A stretch of DNA of 64,000 nt from Poecilobothrus nobilitatus (taxonomy: Eukaryota; Arthropoda; Insecta; Diptera; Dolichopodidae): the NCBI GenBank assembly GCA_947095535.1, contig OX352772.1, positions 106,123,672 to 106,187,671 of the forward strand, given 5' to 3'. The notes under the pieces are model-generated. The model saw nothing but the letters and a program-made list of their open reading frames with translations. It did not search any database and had not been told where the DNA came from. Both the position numbers and the translations under genes were made by a program. Of this stretch, positions 21,061 through 30,314 are shown piece by piece. Numbering within the stretch: the stretch's first letter is position 1; each line of letters begins with the position of its first letter.

Positions 21061-22198
21061 TTTACTAACCAGGTACAATTTTCAATTTTTAGGTAGCAAC
21101 AATAATAAGTACAATAACAATTACAATAACAATAATAATTTACTTTTATTATATAGTTTTAATACTAACCGCATAATCACTTATCAATCTTTTCAATTTA
21201 ATATTTGTTTTTCATTAATAAATCTGGCACAACTAACAATATTGTCTATATTTTTAATTTTAATTTTATTAATAATCAACATTAATTTACTAACCATATA
21301 TAATTTTGAATTTTTAGGTAACATCAATAATAAGTACAATAAAAAATACAATAACAACAATAATTTTGCTTTATTATATAGTTTTAATACTAACCTAATA
21401 ATCACATATCAATCTTTTCAATTTAATACTTTTCTTCTAGTTACAATTGTTCTTCCAACAATTACACCACTAATTATTTTTTTTTAAAACTTTAACAAAC
21501 TTTATATACTAAGCATAATACTAACCAAAACTAACCAAATATTAACTATATACACTCTTTTTAGTAAACACTTTACTTATCACAATCTTATTCTAAACAT
21601 AAAAATACTACAAAATACAATCTTTTTTTATATACTTAAAATAATTTACTTACAGCTTGCACTGAATCTGATACATAGTGCAATATATTCCTTTACAAAT
21701 TTTTACTTTGCTTTGAATAATTTTTACTTTCATTTGTTTAGTTTGTTTTTTTTTTCTTTTTTTAATTCATTACAAACACTTAGTGTACTTTATAATTTTA
21801 TCAATAATGCACTTTCATTCACATATGTTTATATATTTTTTTTTCTTTTTTACACATGTTCCACATACTTATTCCACATCTTTAAATATAAAATGACACT
21901 ATCAATATTTTTGGTCTATTCTTTACATATGATTTACAATAATAGCAATAATTTCGAATTTAACGAAACTTCTAAGTCAACAATTAACGAATCAGAAAAA
22001 ATAAAAGTTTTATGGTGTAATAACCTGTTTCACCTCACTGGTCAATCTTTTGAACTAATTCTGCTAATTTGCAATAACAATAATTATTTTTATATAAGGG
22101 TTTGTGTATCAGCTAAATATATTTATTGCATTTCAACTTCAACATCTAATTATTCCACAATCTTATTCAACTACATGATTGTACTTTTTAATATTTAA
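20816..22198 (+). pseudogene. LINE A ORFx: candidate extra ORF between ORF1 and ORF2
   Basis: One reading frame is open from an ATG at 20816 to a TAA at 22196-22198, except for one TAA at 21485-21487. It overlaps the end of ORF1 in the +1 frame and ends in TAATG, sharing a base with the ORF2 start. From 21061 to 22198 that is 379 codons with one stop, in DNA where A and T are so dominant that about one stop per 12 codons would be expected by chance. The product would be rich in Leu, Ile, Phe, Asn and Tyr, with hydrophobic runs (ILSIFLILILLIININLL). It has a 75-codon in-frame duplication (LLTRYNFQFLG / LLTIYNFEFLG). I recognise no family; it may be a membrane-type or low-complexity protein. 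Confidence 0.45.
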
Positions 22199-25070
22199 TG
22201 GTGGATTCATTAAATCAAATAATTAATATTGAAGATCAGTTAAAAATCCATTACTTCACCGAGGTGAATAATTCTCATATAAATTACCAATATATTAACA
22301 ATTTTAATATTATATATATGAACATCCAAAGTTTAAGAAATAAATTGTATGACTTAGAACAACTGATTTCCTGCTATAAATGTAAATTACACATTATTGT
22401 ATTATCTGAAATTTGGTTAAATGAAAGCGAAAATAAGTTCTTTAATCTCCCTAATTATAATTGCTATTTCTCTAATCGCGATGATTCCTATGGTGGAGTT
22501 GCTATTTACGTCAATCATGATATAAATAGTTCTCTTGCTGTCCAAGTGAAATTTCATAAATCCAATATCTTAGTGGTGAAGTTGATTAATGAAAGGATAA
22601 ATATAATAGCTATTTATAGAGCACATGAAACGAAAAAGTCGGAATTCATCGAAAAGCTTAGCGAAATTACTAATACTTTTAATAACTCGCTAATTTTGGG
22701 CGATTTTAATATTAATTTATTAGAGGAACACAACTTAAACGTGAAAAATTATATAAATAGCTTTCTTTGTAATGGATTTACTATCTGCAACAATATTTCT
22801 GAAAAATTCGCTACTAGAAAAGGTGTAACTAGTAACACGGTAATTGATCATTTCATAACTGACCTCTGTAAATACGAATATTTTTTCCATGTTCTAGATA
22901 ATCATCTATCAGATCATCAATTACTGCTAATAAGTTTCAACAAAAAATCTACTCAAAATCTTCAAAACAATTTTAAAACAATTTTAAACTACGATAGAAT
23001 AGCTAATCATTCAATTTGGTCAAGGCTCGATTCCTATACTAATTTTGACGAAATAATTGCAGACTTCAGCACCATAATACTCGATAACACACAGAGAATC
23101 TCCTTGCGTAATAAAAATAAGTCTTGTTGGATGACTGATAGCATATTAAATAAAATCAAAATTCGAGATACGTATTTCAAATACAAAAAAAATATCCGGA
23201 CGATTTACACACATCGGAATTATATAACAAATTTAAAAACGAAGTAAAATACTTAATTACGCAAGCGAAAAAGAAATATTATTCTGACGAAATTGCTCGA
23301 AATCCAAGTGATAGTAAACTCCTATGGAAACTGTATAAAAAAACCATCTTCAATAAAGACGTAAATTCCAAATCCAAAATAAAAACTATGTCGCATAATT
23401 ACAAACTAATTATGCGATAAACAAATCGCGGAAATTGAACTAATTATGCGAAAAACTAAACAAATCGCGGAAATTGTAAATAATTATTTTATCGATGTAA
23501 CTAAAGAACTTAGTATAAACTCTCCACTAGATGTAAATTATTTCAATAATTTTCAATACAATATACATGAAAATTTTAATTTATACCCCACCAATGCAGA
23601 GGAAGTTAAAGAAACTATAAATAAATTAAAATCTTCTGCTGCAACAGGATTTGACCATATCTCTGCTAAATTTATAAAAAAATTCCAATTACAATTCACT
23701 CCAATCTTAGTAAAGTTTATAAATATTGCTTTTCAAACTTCAATTTTTCCAAATTCTCTTAAAACAGCAATTGTAACACCAATCTACAAAAGTGGAAATT
23801 TTGAACTTTGTTCTAATTATCGCCCTATCTCGGTTTTACCAGCTTTTTCCAAAATTTTCGAGTTAGTTATCAAGAATAGATTGCATCATTTCCTCTATCA
23901 CAACCCTATTCTTAATCAGGAACAATATGGATTCGTAAAAGGTTCTAATACAACTGCGGCTTGTATTAACTTAACTGATTTTATTACTAGAGAAATCGAT
24001 TTCCTTGATTTGCAAAAAGCGTTCGATTGTGTAGACTACTTATCAAATTATCTAATCTAAGTTTTAACAATAACCAACTCAATCTTTTTAAATCATATCT
24101 AATAGACAACAATTTGTTCGCATCAACTCTTCTCAAAGTCAGGCAAAGAGAATAGGAAAAGGGGTTCCACAGGGTTCTATTTTAGGTCCTGACCTCTTTC
24201 AAATATATATTAATGATATATGTCAGCTAAATTTAAAGGGAACACTTCAGCTTTACGCGGATGATGCTGTACTGAAATATGCTGAAAAAAATCAAGTTGA
24301 TTTGGCAAATGCAATAAACTGTGATTTAGAAACTATAAATATATGGCTGGATAAACATCGTCTACTATTAAATGCAAAAAAAACCAAAATAATTGTATTT
24401 AATAATAAAACAGATCACAATTTCAATATTCACTATTAAAACTGCCCAATTGAAATTGTAAAAACGTTTAATTACTTGGGTCTTGTAGTTGATAATAGAT
24501 TAAGATGGTGTAAGCACATTGACCATGTTATAAAAAAAATTTGTCCATATGTTTTCATTTTAAAAAGGATGCGAAACTTCTTCTCCGATAGCGCCTTGTA
24601 CAGCATCTATTCATCGTATATTCTTTCTCACTTAACTTATTTGAACCCTCTGTGGAGTAGTGGATCAATTTTCATGATAAATAAATTAAATATTTTAAAT
24701 AAAAAGGCAATCAAAACAATAAACAGATACCCTACGCTTCATCCAACAAATTTGCTATATTCCGAAAAATATGTAAATTTTAATCATATATGTAATCGGA
24801 AAACCCTTTTATTAAGTTTCAAAATTATCAATAAAACATTAAAACACAATTTCAACTTAGATAGGATGGTCGATACACAATCACAATACTAGAAACAAAT
24901 CAAATTACTATTTAAAATTATTTAAAACAGGTAAACAGAAGAACAATTGTTTGTACAACTGTTTAAAGACGTACAATAATCTTCCAAACGAAATGAAAGC
25001 CATAACCAATCTCCGTATTTTCAAAAACGAAGTAAACATTTTTTTAGGTAATTCGCATAATTTAAACTAA
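22198..25070 (+). pseudogene. LINE A ORF2: endonuclease and reverse transcriptase, broken
   Basis: The frame starts at ATG 22198 inside TAATG. Endonuclease (22198-22950) shows MNIQSLRNKL, LSEIWLNESE, YGGVAIYV, LGDFNINLL, VIDHFITD and LSDHQLL, so its catalytic residues look intact. A shift near 23190 breaks the linker. At about 23400 a local duplication (ACTAATTATGCGA) adds 39 bases not present in the second copy. RT pieces are TGFDHISAKF, NYRPISVLP and DLQKAFDCVD; a short deletion follows; then GVPQGSILGPD, active site LYADDAVL near 24255, and FNYLGLVVDNRLRW. The last part contains HNTRN-like residues and ends near 25070. Two or more stops remain, so no full protein is made. Confidence 0.75.
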
Positions 25071-25562
25071 TTAAATTAAATACAAAATAATTAAAACTTA
25101 ACTATGCCATTGGAATTTATTTTTGTAGTTAAATACACTTTGTGTAGTATAAGATTGTATTATAGTAAAACTTAAAATCTAAGATTTGTAGTATCCTAAT
25201 CTGTAATGTTACTTATTTATAATTAGTTCTAATCCTGAATGTTAATTAGTTTTAATAATTTAAAAATTATAATGTAGTCAATATCGCAATTAAAATTACA
25301 ATTAAAATTAAAATTACATCTAGAATAAATTTCAAATTAAAATTAAAAATAAATTTAATGTCAAATAAAAATATATTTCAAGCTTTTAATAAAATTAAAT
25401 TTAAATAAGAATCAATAAGAATATAATAATAATAAATTCATATATTGTTTAATCTATACGACCACACAGCTCATGCTAAAGTCTTTAAAATTTTATTATA
25501 ATCATTATATATACTTAATTAATTCATTGTAAATTTCATATTGCTAATAAAGAAAAAAAAAA

Positions 25563-25576
25563 ACCTAACCTAACCT
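25563..25576 (+). mobile_element. 3' remainder of the LOA-like AACCT tail
   Basis: Fourteen bases of AACCT repeat lie between the A-rich end of LINE A and the target-site copy ACTAATATGAGT at 25577. They complete the LOA tail that stops at 19899. Together they show that LINE A jumped into the simple-repeat tail of the LOA element. Confidence 0.75.
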
Positions 25577-26262
25577 ACTAATATGAGTGAATTTGTCTAT
25601 GATATTTTGAATACAATGTTAACTAAAAAACAAGTTGATGTGGTATTCACAGATATCAGTAAGGCCTTTGATCTAATTCCCTATAAAATTATCCTTGAAA
25701 AGCATAAAGCAGTAGGATTTTCAAGTCATAGCCTTAAATGGTTATCGCCTTATTTGTCATATAGGTCATATGACAAATGACCAGGTCCTTTTTAGATCTA
25801 CCATTTCTGCAAATTCAGAATTTTTAGATCTACCTTTTTAGATCTACCATTTCTGCAAATTCACCATTTCTTACGTTGCAAATTCAGGAGTGCCACAAGG
25901 TAGCCATCTAGGTCCTTTATTTTTTGTAGTGTCGAGCTATGACAGTCCACTTTGTTTATCCAACTCACGTCTTCTCAGTTTCGTTGATGGTACCAAAATC
26001 TGCAAAACTATAACTTCCACTCGTGATTGTGAGTTGTTGCAATATGATCTCAACCAGTTTAGTTCATGGTGCAGAAACAACAATCTCAAACTAAATGTTA
26101 CCAAATGCCTAACTATGAGCTTTTCAAGGTTACGAGCTAACTCAACAATCAATTATGATTACGTCCTCAACGATCAACTTATTAAAAGAGCAGATCGTAC
26201 TTCTGATTTGGGACTGATCCTTGATAGTAGGTTAGATTTCAAGAGTCACTACAACTACAAGT
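25577..26262 (+). pseudogene. Jockey-1 ORF2 resumed: RT core remnant
   Basis: Directly after the second target-site copy the frame continues with SEFVYDILNTML, then DVVFTDISKAFD, the RT block with the first catalytic aspartate. A repeated stretch (TTTTTAGATCTACCATTTCTG) at 25791-25870 disturbs the frame, and PQGSHLGPLFF follows at 25890. The active-site strand reads LLSFVDGTKIC, where YADD would be expected, so a catalytic residue is lost. SWCRNNNLKLNV and TSDLGLILDSRLDF complete it. The section is cut near 26262 where repeat R begins. Confidence 0.75.
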
Positions 26263-26500
26263 TAAAAATATAATTTAACTAAAATGCTAAAATATTGGCG
26301 TGCTAAAATAAATGCTAAAAATTTACAGAGCGAATACATACAAAACATTTTTCATTTTAGTTTACTTCAATTCAAACGACGAATTTTTGTTCAGTTAATC
26401 GTTAAAAATAATAAATTTGTATATAGTTTTTTCCTTATTTTCGTTTTATAAACATACTATACTATTATCTGCTATTACAATTTGTATATCATTTTTTATA
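26263..26500 (+). repeat. Repeat R, left part (copy 1)
   Basis: Noncoding. Starts at TTAAAAATATAATTTAACTA, contains GCTAAAATATTGGCG and ACGACGAATTTTTGTTC, and runs to the TA that precedes MLE1. The inverted copy at 2850-3075 matches it, which sets the left boundary where Jockey-1 stops. Confidence 0.65.
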
Positions 26501-27402
26501 CAGGGTTTTCCAATTTGAGTGATATGATTTCTTTTCAAAAAAAAACACACTAATTGTTAAGGAAATTCAACTGTTTTTTATTTAATGTGAAGTACAATCG
26601 ATACAATTAAGTTCTGAATAAAACGTCATTTAAATGGCCTTCACGACTTCTTTTGCTGGAATAAATTCGATGAACCTAATTTTCGAGCACTTTTCCACTA
26701 AATCAAGTCGTATGTAATGAATAGCACGTTCAATATTGACTTCTAAACCTTGAAGAGGGTCTGGTTTATTGTTAAAGACCAATGACTTCAAATAACCCCA
26801 CAAGAAATAGTTTAATGGTGTTAAATCACAACTTCTTGGAGGCCATTCAATGTCACAATTTCTTAAAATAATTGAATCTCCAAACTTTTCTCGCAATAAT
26901 TGGATTTTTGCACGTGCGGTGTGGCATGTAGCCCCGTCTTGTTGGAACCAGATGTTGTCAAGATCAACTTCTTCCAATTTAGGCCATAAAAAGTTGGTTA
27001 TCATCGATCTATACCGCTCTCCATTGGCAGTAACGTTGTTACCAGCTTCATTTCGAAAGAAGTAGGGACCGATGAGACCATCAGACCTAATAGCACACCA
27101 AACTGTCAATTTAGTAATGGTTGTTCATGAATAATTTTTGGATTTTCTTCGCACCAAAATCGACAGTTTTGTTTATTTACCGCACCACTCAGATGAAAGT
27201 GAGCGCACGAAAAGTTGCAATTGGAGAACGGTTATTTTGATAATAAAATTGAATAATTTGTAAACGTTGTTCTTGCGTACATGTCTCCATGATGAAATTG
27301 TAAACATTACTGAATACAATGAAAAAAAAAGACAGATCATGACTTACTACAAATGGCCGAAACGTCACTTAGAAATTATATCACTCAAATTGGAAAACCC
27401 TA
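26501..27402 (-). mobile_element. MLE1: mariner-like element, internally deleted (copy 1)
   Basis: Terminal inverted repeats of about 28 bases (CAGGGTTTTCCAATTTGAGT...) bound a 902-bp element. The left flank ends in TA, and the right flank shows CA before CATCTATAG. The empty site at 2838-2848 reads TTTTATACATCTATAG, so TA was duplicated and the right copy mutated. The transposase lies on the minus strand. Confidence 0.85.
26630..27288 (-). pseudogene. MLE1 transposase, internal deletion (copy 1)
   Basis: The main frame (26630-27109) holds WFQQDGATCHTARAK (second catalytic D) and PPRSCDLTPLNYFLWG (third D), with 36 residues between them by my count. Upstream, an N-terminal scrap from ATG 27288 (CTQEQRLQIIQFYYQNN) joins abruptly to AHFHLSGAVNKQNCRFWCEE, so the DNA-binding region and the first-D strand are mostly deleted; a frame shift follows. 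The enzyme is inactive. The aspartate in DLTPLDY is N in this copy but D in copy 2. Confidence 0.75.
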
Positions 27403-27635
27403 CACATCTATAGAACAACTACATTTGTTATAAGAAAGGTAAAAATAAAATTATTGAAATGAACAAACATTCAACATTTTAAAAAACAACAACCACATTT
27501 TTTTTTGTTTGTTTTTATTTTTATTTGGTTCTTTAAAAATTAGAAAAAAAAAAACTTGTAAACTGGTATACTCAATATTAATAATATAACAATATTATAA
27601 CTATAAATGAAACTTATATATAAAAGGTTTGATAA
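27403..27635 (+). repeat. Repeat R, middle part (copy 1)
   Basis: Noncoding R sequence between MLE1 and LINE B: TTGTTATAAGAAAGG, AAACTTGTAAACTGGTATAC, ending AAAGGTTTGATAA. The uninterrupted inverted version at 3240-3560 shows that LINE B splits R here. Confidence 0.65.
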
Positions 27636-27872
27636 CTAAAAAAAAACTGTCAAACTGTCAAGTTGAACAGACGTAAAATTTTTAAGCGGAAAATATAAAT
27701 TATAAAAATTTCAAATAAAAAAAAAAAAAAAATTATTTTAAAATATACAAATTTAATTCATAAAATAAAAATAAAAAATAAAATTTAATTTATAAAAATT
27801 ACACCAAAAAAAATATAACATTAATATCACTTGGTTATAATTGAATCACATAATCACGTTGAAAGCGAAAAA

Positions 27873-28882
27873 ATGGCAAAGCAATGTTGGAAATGTAAAA
27901 AAAATTTTTATGGCAAAGGTATTCAATGTAGTCTGTGACGTAACTTTTATCATGTCAGATGTGAAGCCGTGGCAGAAGAGGTAGTTTTAGCAGTCGAAGC
28001 TGGATTTGCTACATGGAAGTGTAAAAACTGCCCCAACAATTTAAATGAGTCATTCATAATAGTAGGTGACAATGACTTAGCTGCTGGGCCTCAATTTACA
28101 AATGAAGCTTCAAGGGAAGATAAAACCACCGATCTTTCCTTCATATCTCCTAATGAATGCTCGGTTAACATACTGGCCTCTGTCGTCAATCAGCTGGTAT
28201 CAGGGGTTAAAGAATTTAGTCGTACGCTTGACTTCCTCAGTAATCGAATTGATGAATTGGTAAAAATAAATGAAAAGTCTCAAGAAGAAAATGCAAGAAA
28301 GAAAATCTAAATAACGCTGAAATAAAATCAAATCTGATGGATAAAAGATTAAATCATCTAGAAGAACTGTTGGATGAGAAGCAGCAAACAACTAATAAAA
28401 ACAACATAGTTATAGCAGGACTTCCATTCAATTTAACTAATCCAACGGAGGTAGTTCTCACACTATGTAAGCATCTGCATGCGAACATCACCGAGCAAGA
28501 TATAAACTCTGTAACCAAACTGCAGCCTAAAATAAACGAAAAAAATAAATTAAACGTTAACACAAATCTATACCTTTTGGAACTGAAAATAGATGCCGTA
28601 AAAGTTGAGTTAATGAGCAAAAAGAGAAGCACTGGACATGTTTTCACATCAGATATAGGTTTAGTCGATAAAGGTAACCACAACATATTTTTTCGAGAAC
28701 ACCTTACTCAGCTACAAGCCAAACTCTATTACGAAGCTCGCCAAATTAAAATCACCAACGAATGCAAGTACCTATGGATTAAAAACAACACTATTCACAT
28801 TAGGAAAACAGATTCTTCAAAGGTTTTTAAAATTAAAAACTATAATGACATTGTATATACTAAAAATAATATCACAAACTAA
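27873..28882 (+). pseudogene. LINE B ORF1, PHD-finger protein (copy 1)
   Basis: Starts at ATG 27873 (MAKQCWKCKKNFYGKGIQC). A TGA at 27936-27938 replaces a codon that is TGT (Cys) in copy 2, hitting the PHD finger. The frame then runs to 28310 (FATWKCKNCPNN), where one missing base in an A run shifts it. It resumes at 28337 with a coiled-coil start, NNIVIAGLPF and the C-terminal CKYLWIKNNTIHIRK. Homologous to LINE A ORF1 along its length, but shorter in the acidic linker. Confidence 0.75.
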
Positions 28883-30306
28883 ATTTATTACAATTTTTAA
28901 TTTAATTTTATATTTAGTATTATTTTATTCAACTTTATTAACTTCCTTAAAAAATTTTATTCAATCAAATCAAAAATATTATCTTACAATTACTAATTTC
29001 GTTACCAAACACTTCAAATTTCATTCATTAAAAAAAAAACTAATAATAATTTTTTCTAACCTAGAAATAAGCATAATTTTTATTTTTTATTATTATCACC
29101 TTGCATGTTATACTAACACAAATAATTTATCATTAAAACATAAGCAATATTTTATTTATACTAATCTTGCTATCAATCACTTTAAATTACATTCATTTGA
29201 AAAAGTTTTTAATATTACTAACCTACATAACACATATAATTTATCATTAAAACATAAACAATATTTTATATGTACTAATCTTATTATTAAACACTTTAAA
29301 TTACATTCATTGAAAAACTCTTTTAATATTACTAACCTAGAAATAAGTTTATCTTCTATTTTTAGTTATAAACTAGAATGTATTATTAATTCATACAATT
29401 TGTCATTAAAACAAAAACAAAATTATATATATACTAATTTCGTATCCAAACATTTCAAATTTAATTTATACAAAATTTTTTTTTCTATTACTAACCTAAG
29501 ACTAAGCTTTTTATTTATTTATTATAAATCTACATATAATTTTAACACCTATAATATGTATATATGTGTGTAAAAGTATGTACTTATTATACATATTCAA
29601 TGAATTCATTTTTACATATTCAATGAACCAACTAAAAATTTATAAATTAAAACTCCAAATATTATTAATTATTACTATTAATCTAGTCTCCACCCTTATT
29701 AAGTTACAATTAAACACAAAACTTTTTAAATTATTTACACTTAACATGCATATATTCTTACTGAAAATTATTAAAAAATTAGTTAAATTAAAAAACAAAA
29801 CTCCTAAATTATTAAAACCATATATGTATATATCTTTGCTACATTATAACACATTTTCTTTTAATTTTAATTTTTCGCTTTTTATAAAAAAGAAAAACAT
29901 TTTCAAAAACAATTTTTATATTTTAATTTTTTTTGACTTCAATCTGTACTTTTTACTTAAACATAATTTATACAAAAAAAATTTTTCTATTACTAACCTA
30001 GGACTAAGCTTTTTATTTATTTACATGCATAAACTTTTATTGAAATTTATTAACAAGAACATTTTTAAAAACCATTTTTATTTTTTAAATTTTTTTGATT
30101 TTAATTTTTACTTTCTATTTAAACTTAAAAAAGAATATATACATATTATCAAATTATTTAAATATCTTTTATGCACATCAACGTACTTATATTATTATTT
30201 AATATTTAAAACGACACAAGCACATGTTTTTGATAATGATACTAGTTTACTACGTCAAAAAGTGCACTTCAACAACAACAACAAAAAAAAAAGAGAAAGA
30301 AGATAA
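28845..30306 (+). pseudogene. LINE B ORFx: candidate extra ORF between ORF1 and ORF2 (copy 1)
   Basis: Starts at ATG 28845, 38 bases before the ORF1 stop, in the +1 frame relative to ORF1, as in LINE A. It is open for 242 codons to 29573. A TG-repeat slip then shifts it and a second 242-codon frame runs from ATG 29578 to 30306. In DNA this AT-rich, two stop-free runs of that length are very unlikely by chance. In-frame repeats spaced 114 and 159 bases (NLSLKHKQYFIYTNL units with HFKLHS and NITNL) keep the frame. Rich in Phe, Leu, Ile, Asn and Lys. No family recognised. ORF2 follows nine bases later. Confidence 0.45.
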
Positions 30307-30314
30307 AATTAAAT

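Larger units (their letters stand above)
19900..25562 (+). mobile_element. LINE A: CR1/L2-like LINE inserted in the LOA tail
   Basis: A full-length element of about 5.66 kb. It has an AT-rich 5' UTR (19900-19980), intact PHD-type ORF1, a long extra frame (ORFx), ORF2 with endonuclease and RT, a 3' UTR (25071-25550), and an A-rich end after TTGCTAATAAAG. Both flanks are AACCT repeat, so the target duplication merges with the repeat. Part of it (from 22654) is duplicated at 32334-35216. CR1/L2-like assignment comes from ORF1 PHD plus esterase-free layout and the ORF2 motifs NIQSLRNKL and HNTRN. Confidence 0.75.

Noticed and set aside
21193..21405. 70-codon minus-strand frame inside LINE A ORFx
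   Set aside because: It is much shorter than the sense frame, has no context, and is expected as a by-product of Asn/Leu-rich repeats.
25563..25576. AACCT repeats as a possible telomere or telomere-seeded fusion
   Set aside because: Only two to three units are present and they are explained as the 3' tail of the LOA-like LINE.
28354..28686. 110-codon minus-strand frame in LINE B ORF1 (also 37808-38140)
   Set aside because: Antisense of ORF1. It is hydrophobic only because ORF1 is rich in Lys and Asn codons.
29566..29577. GTG start for the second half of LINE B ORFx
   Set aside because: A GTG start is not expected in an insect. I used the ATG at 29578.
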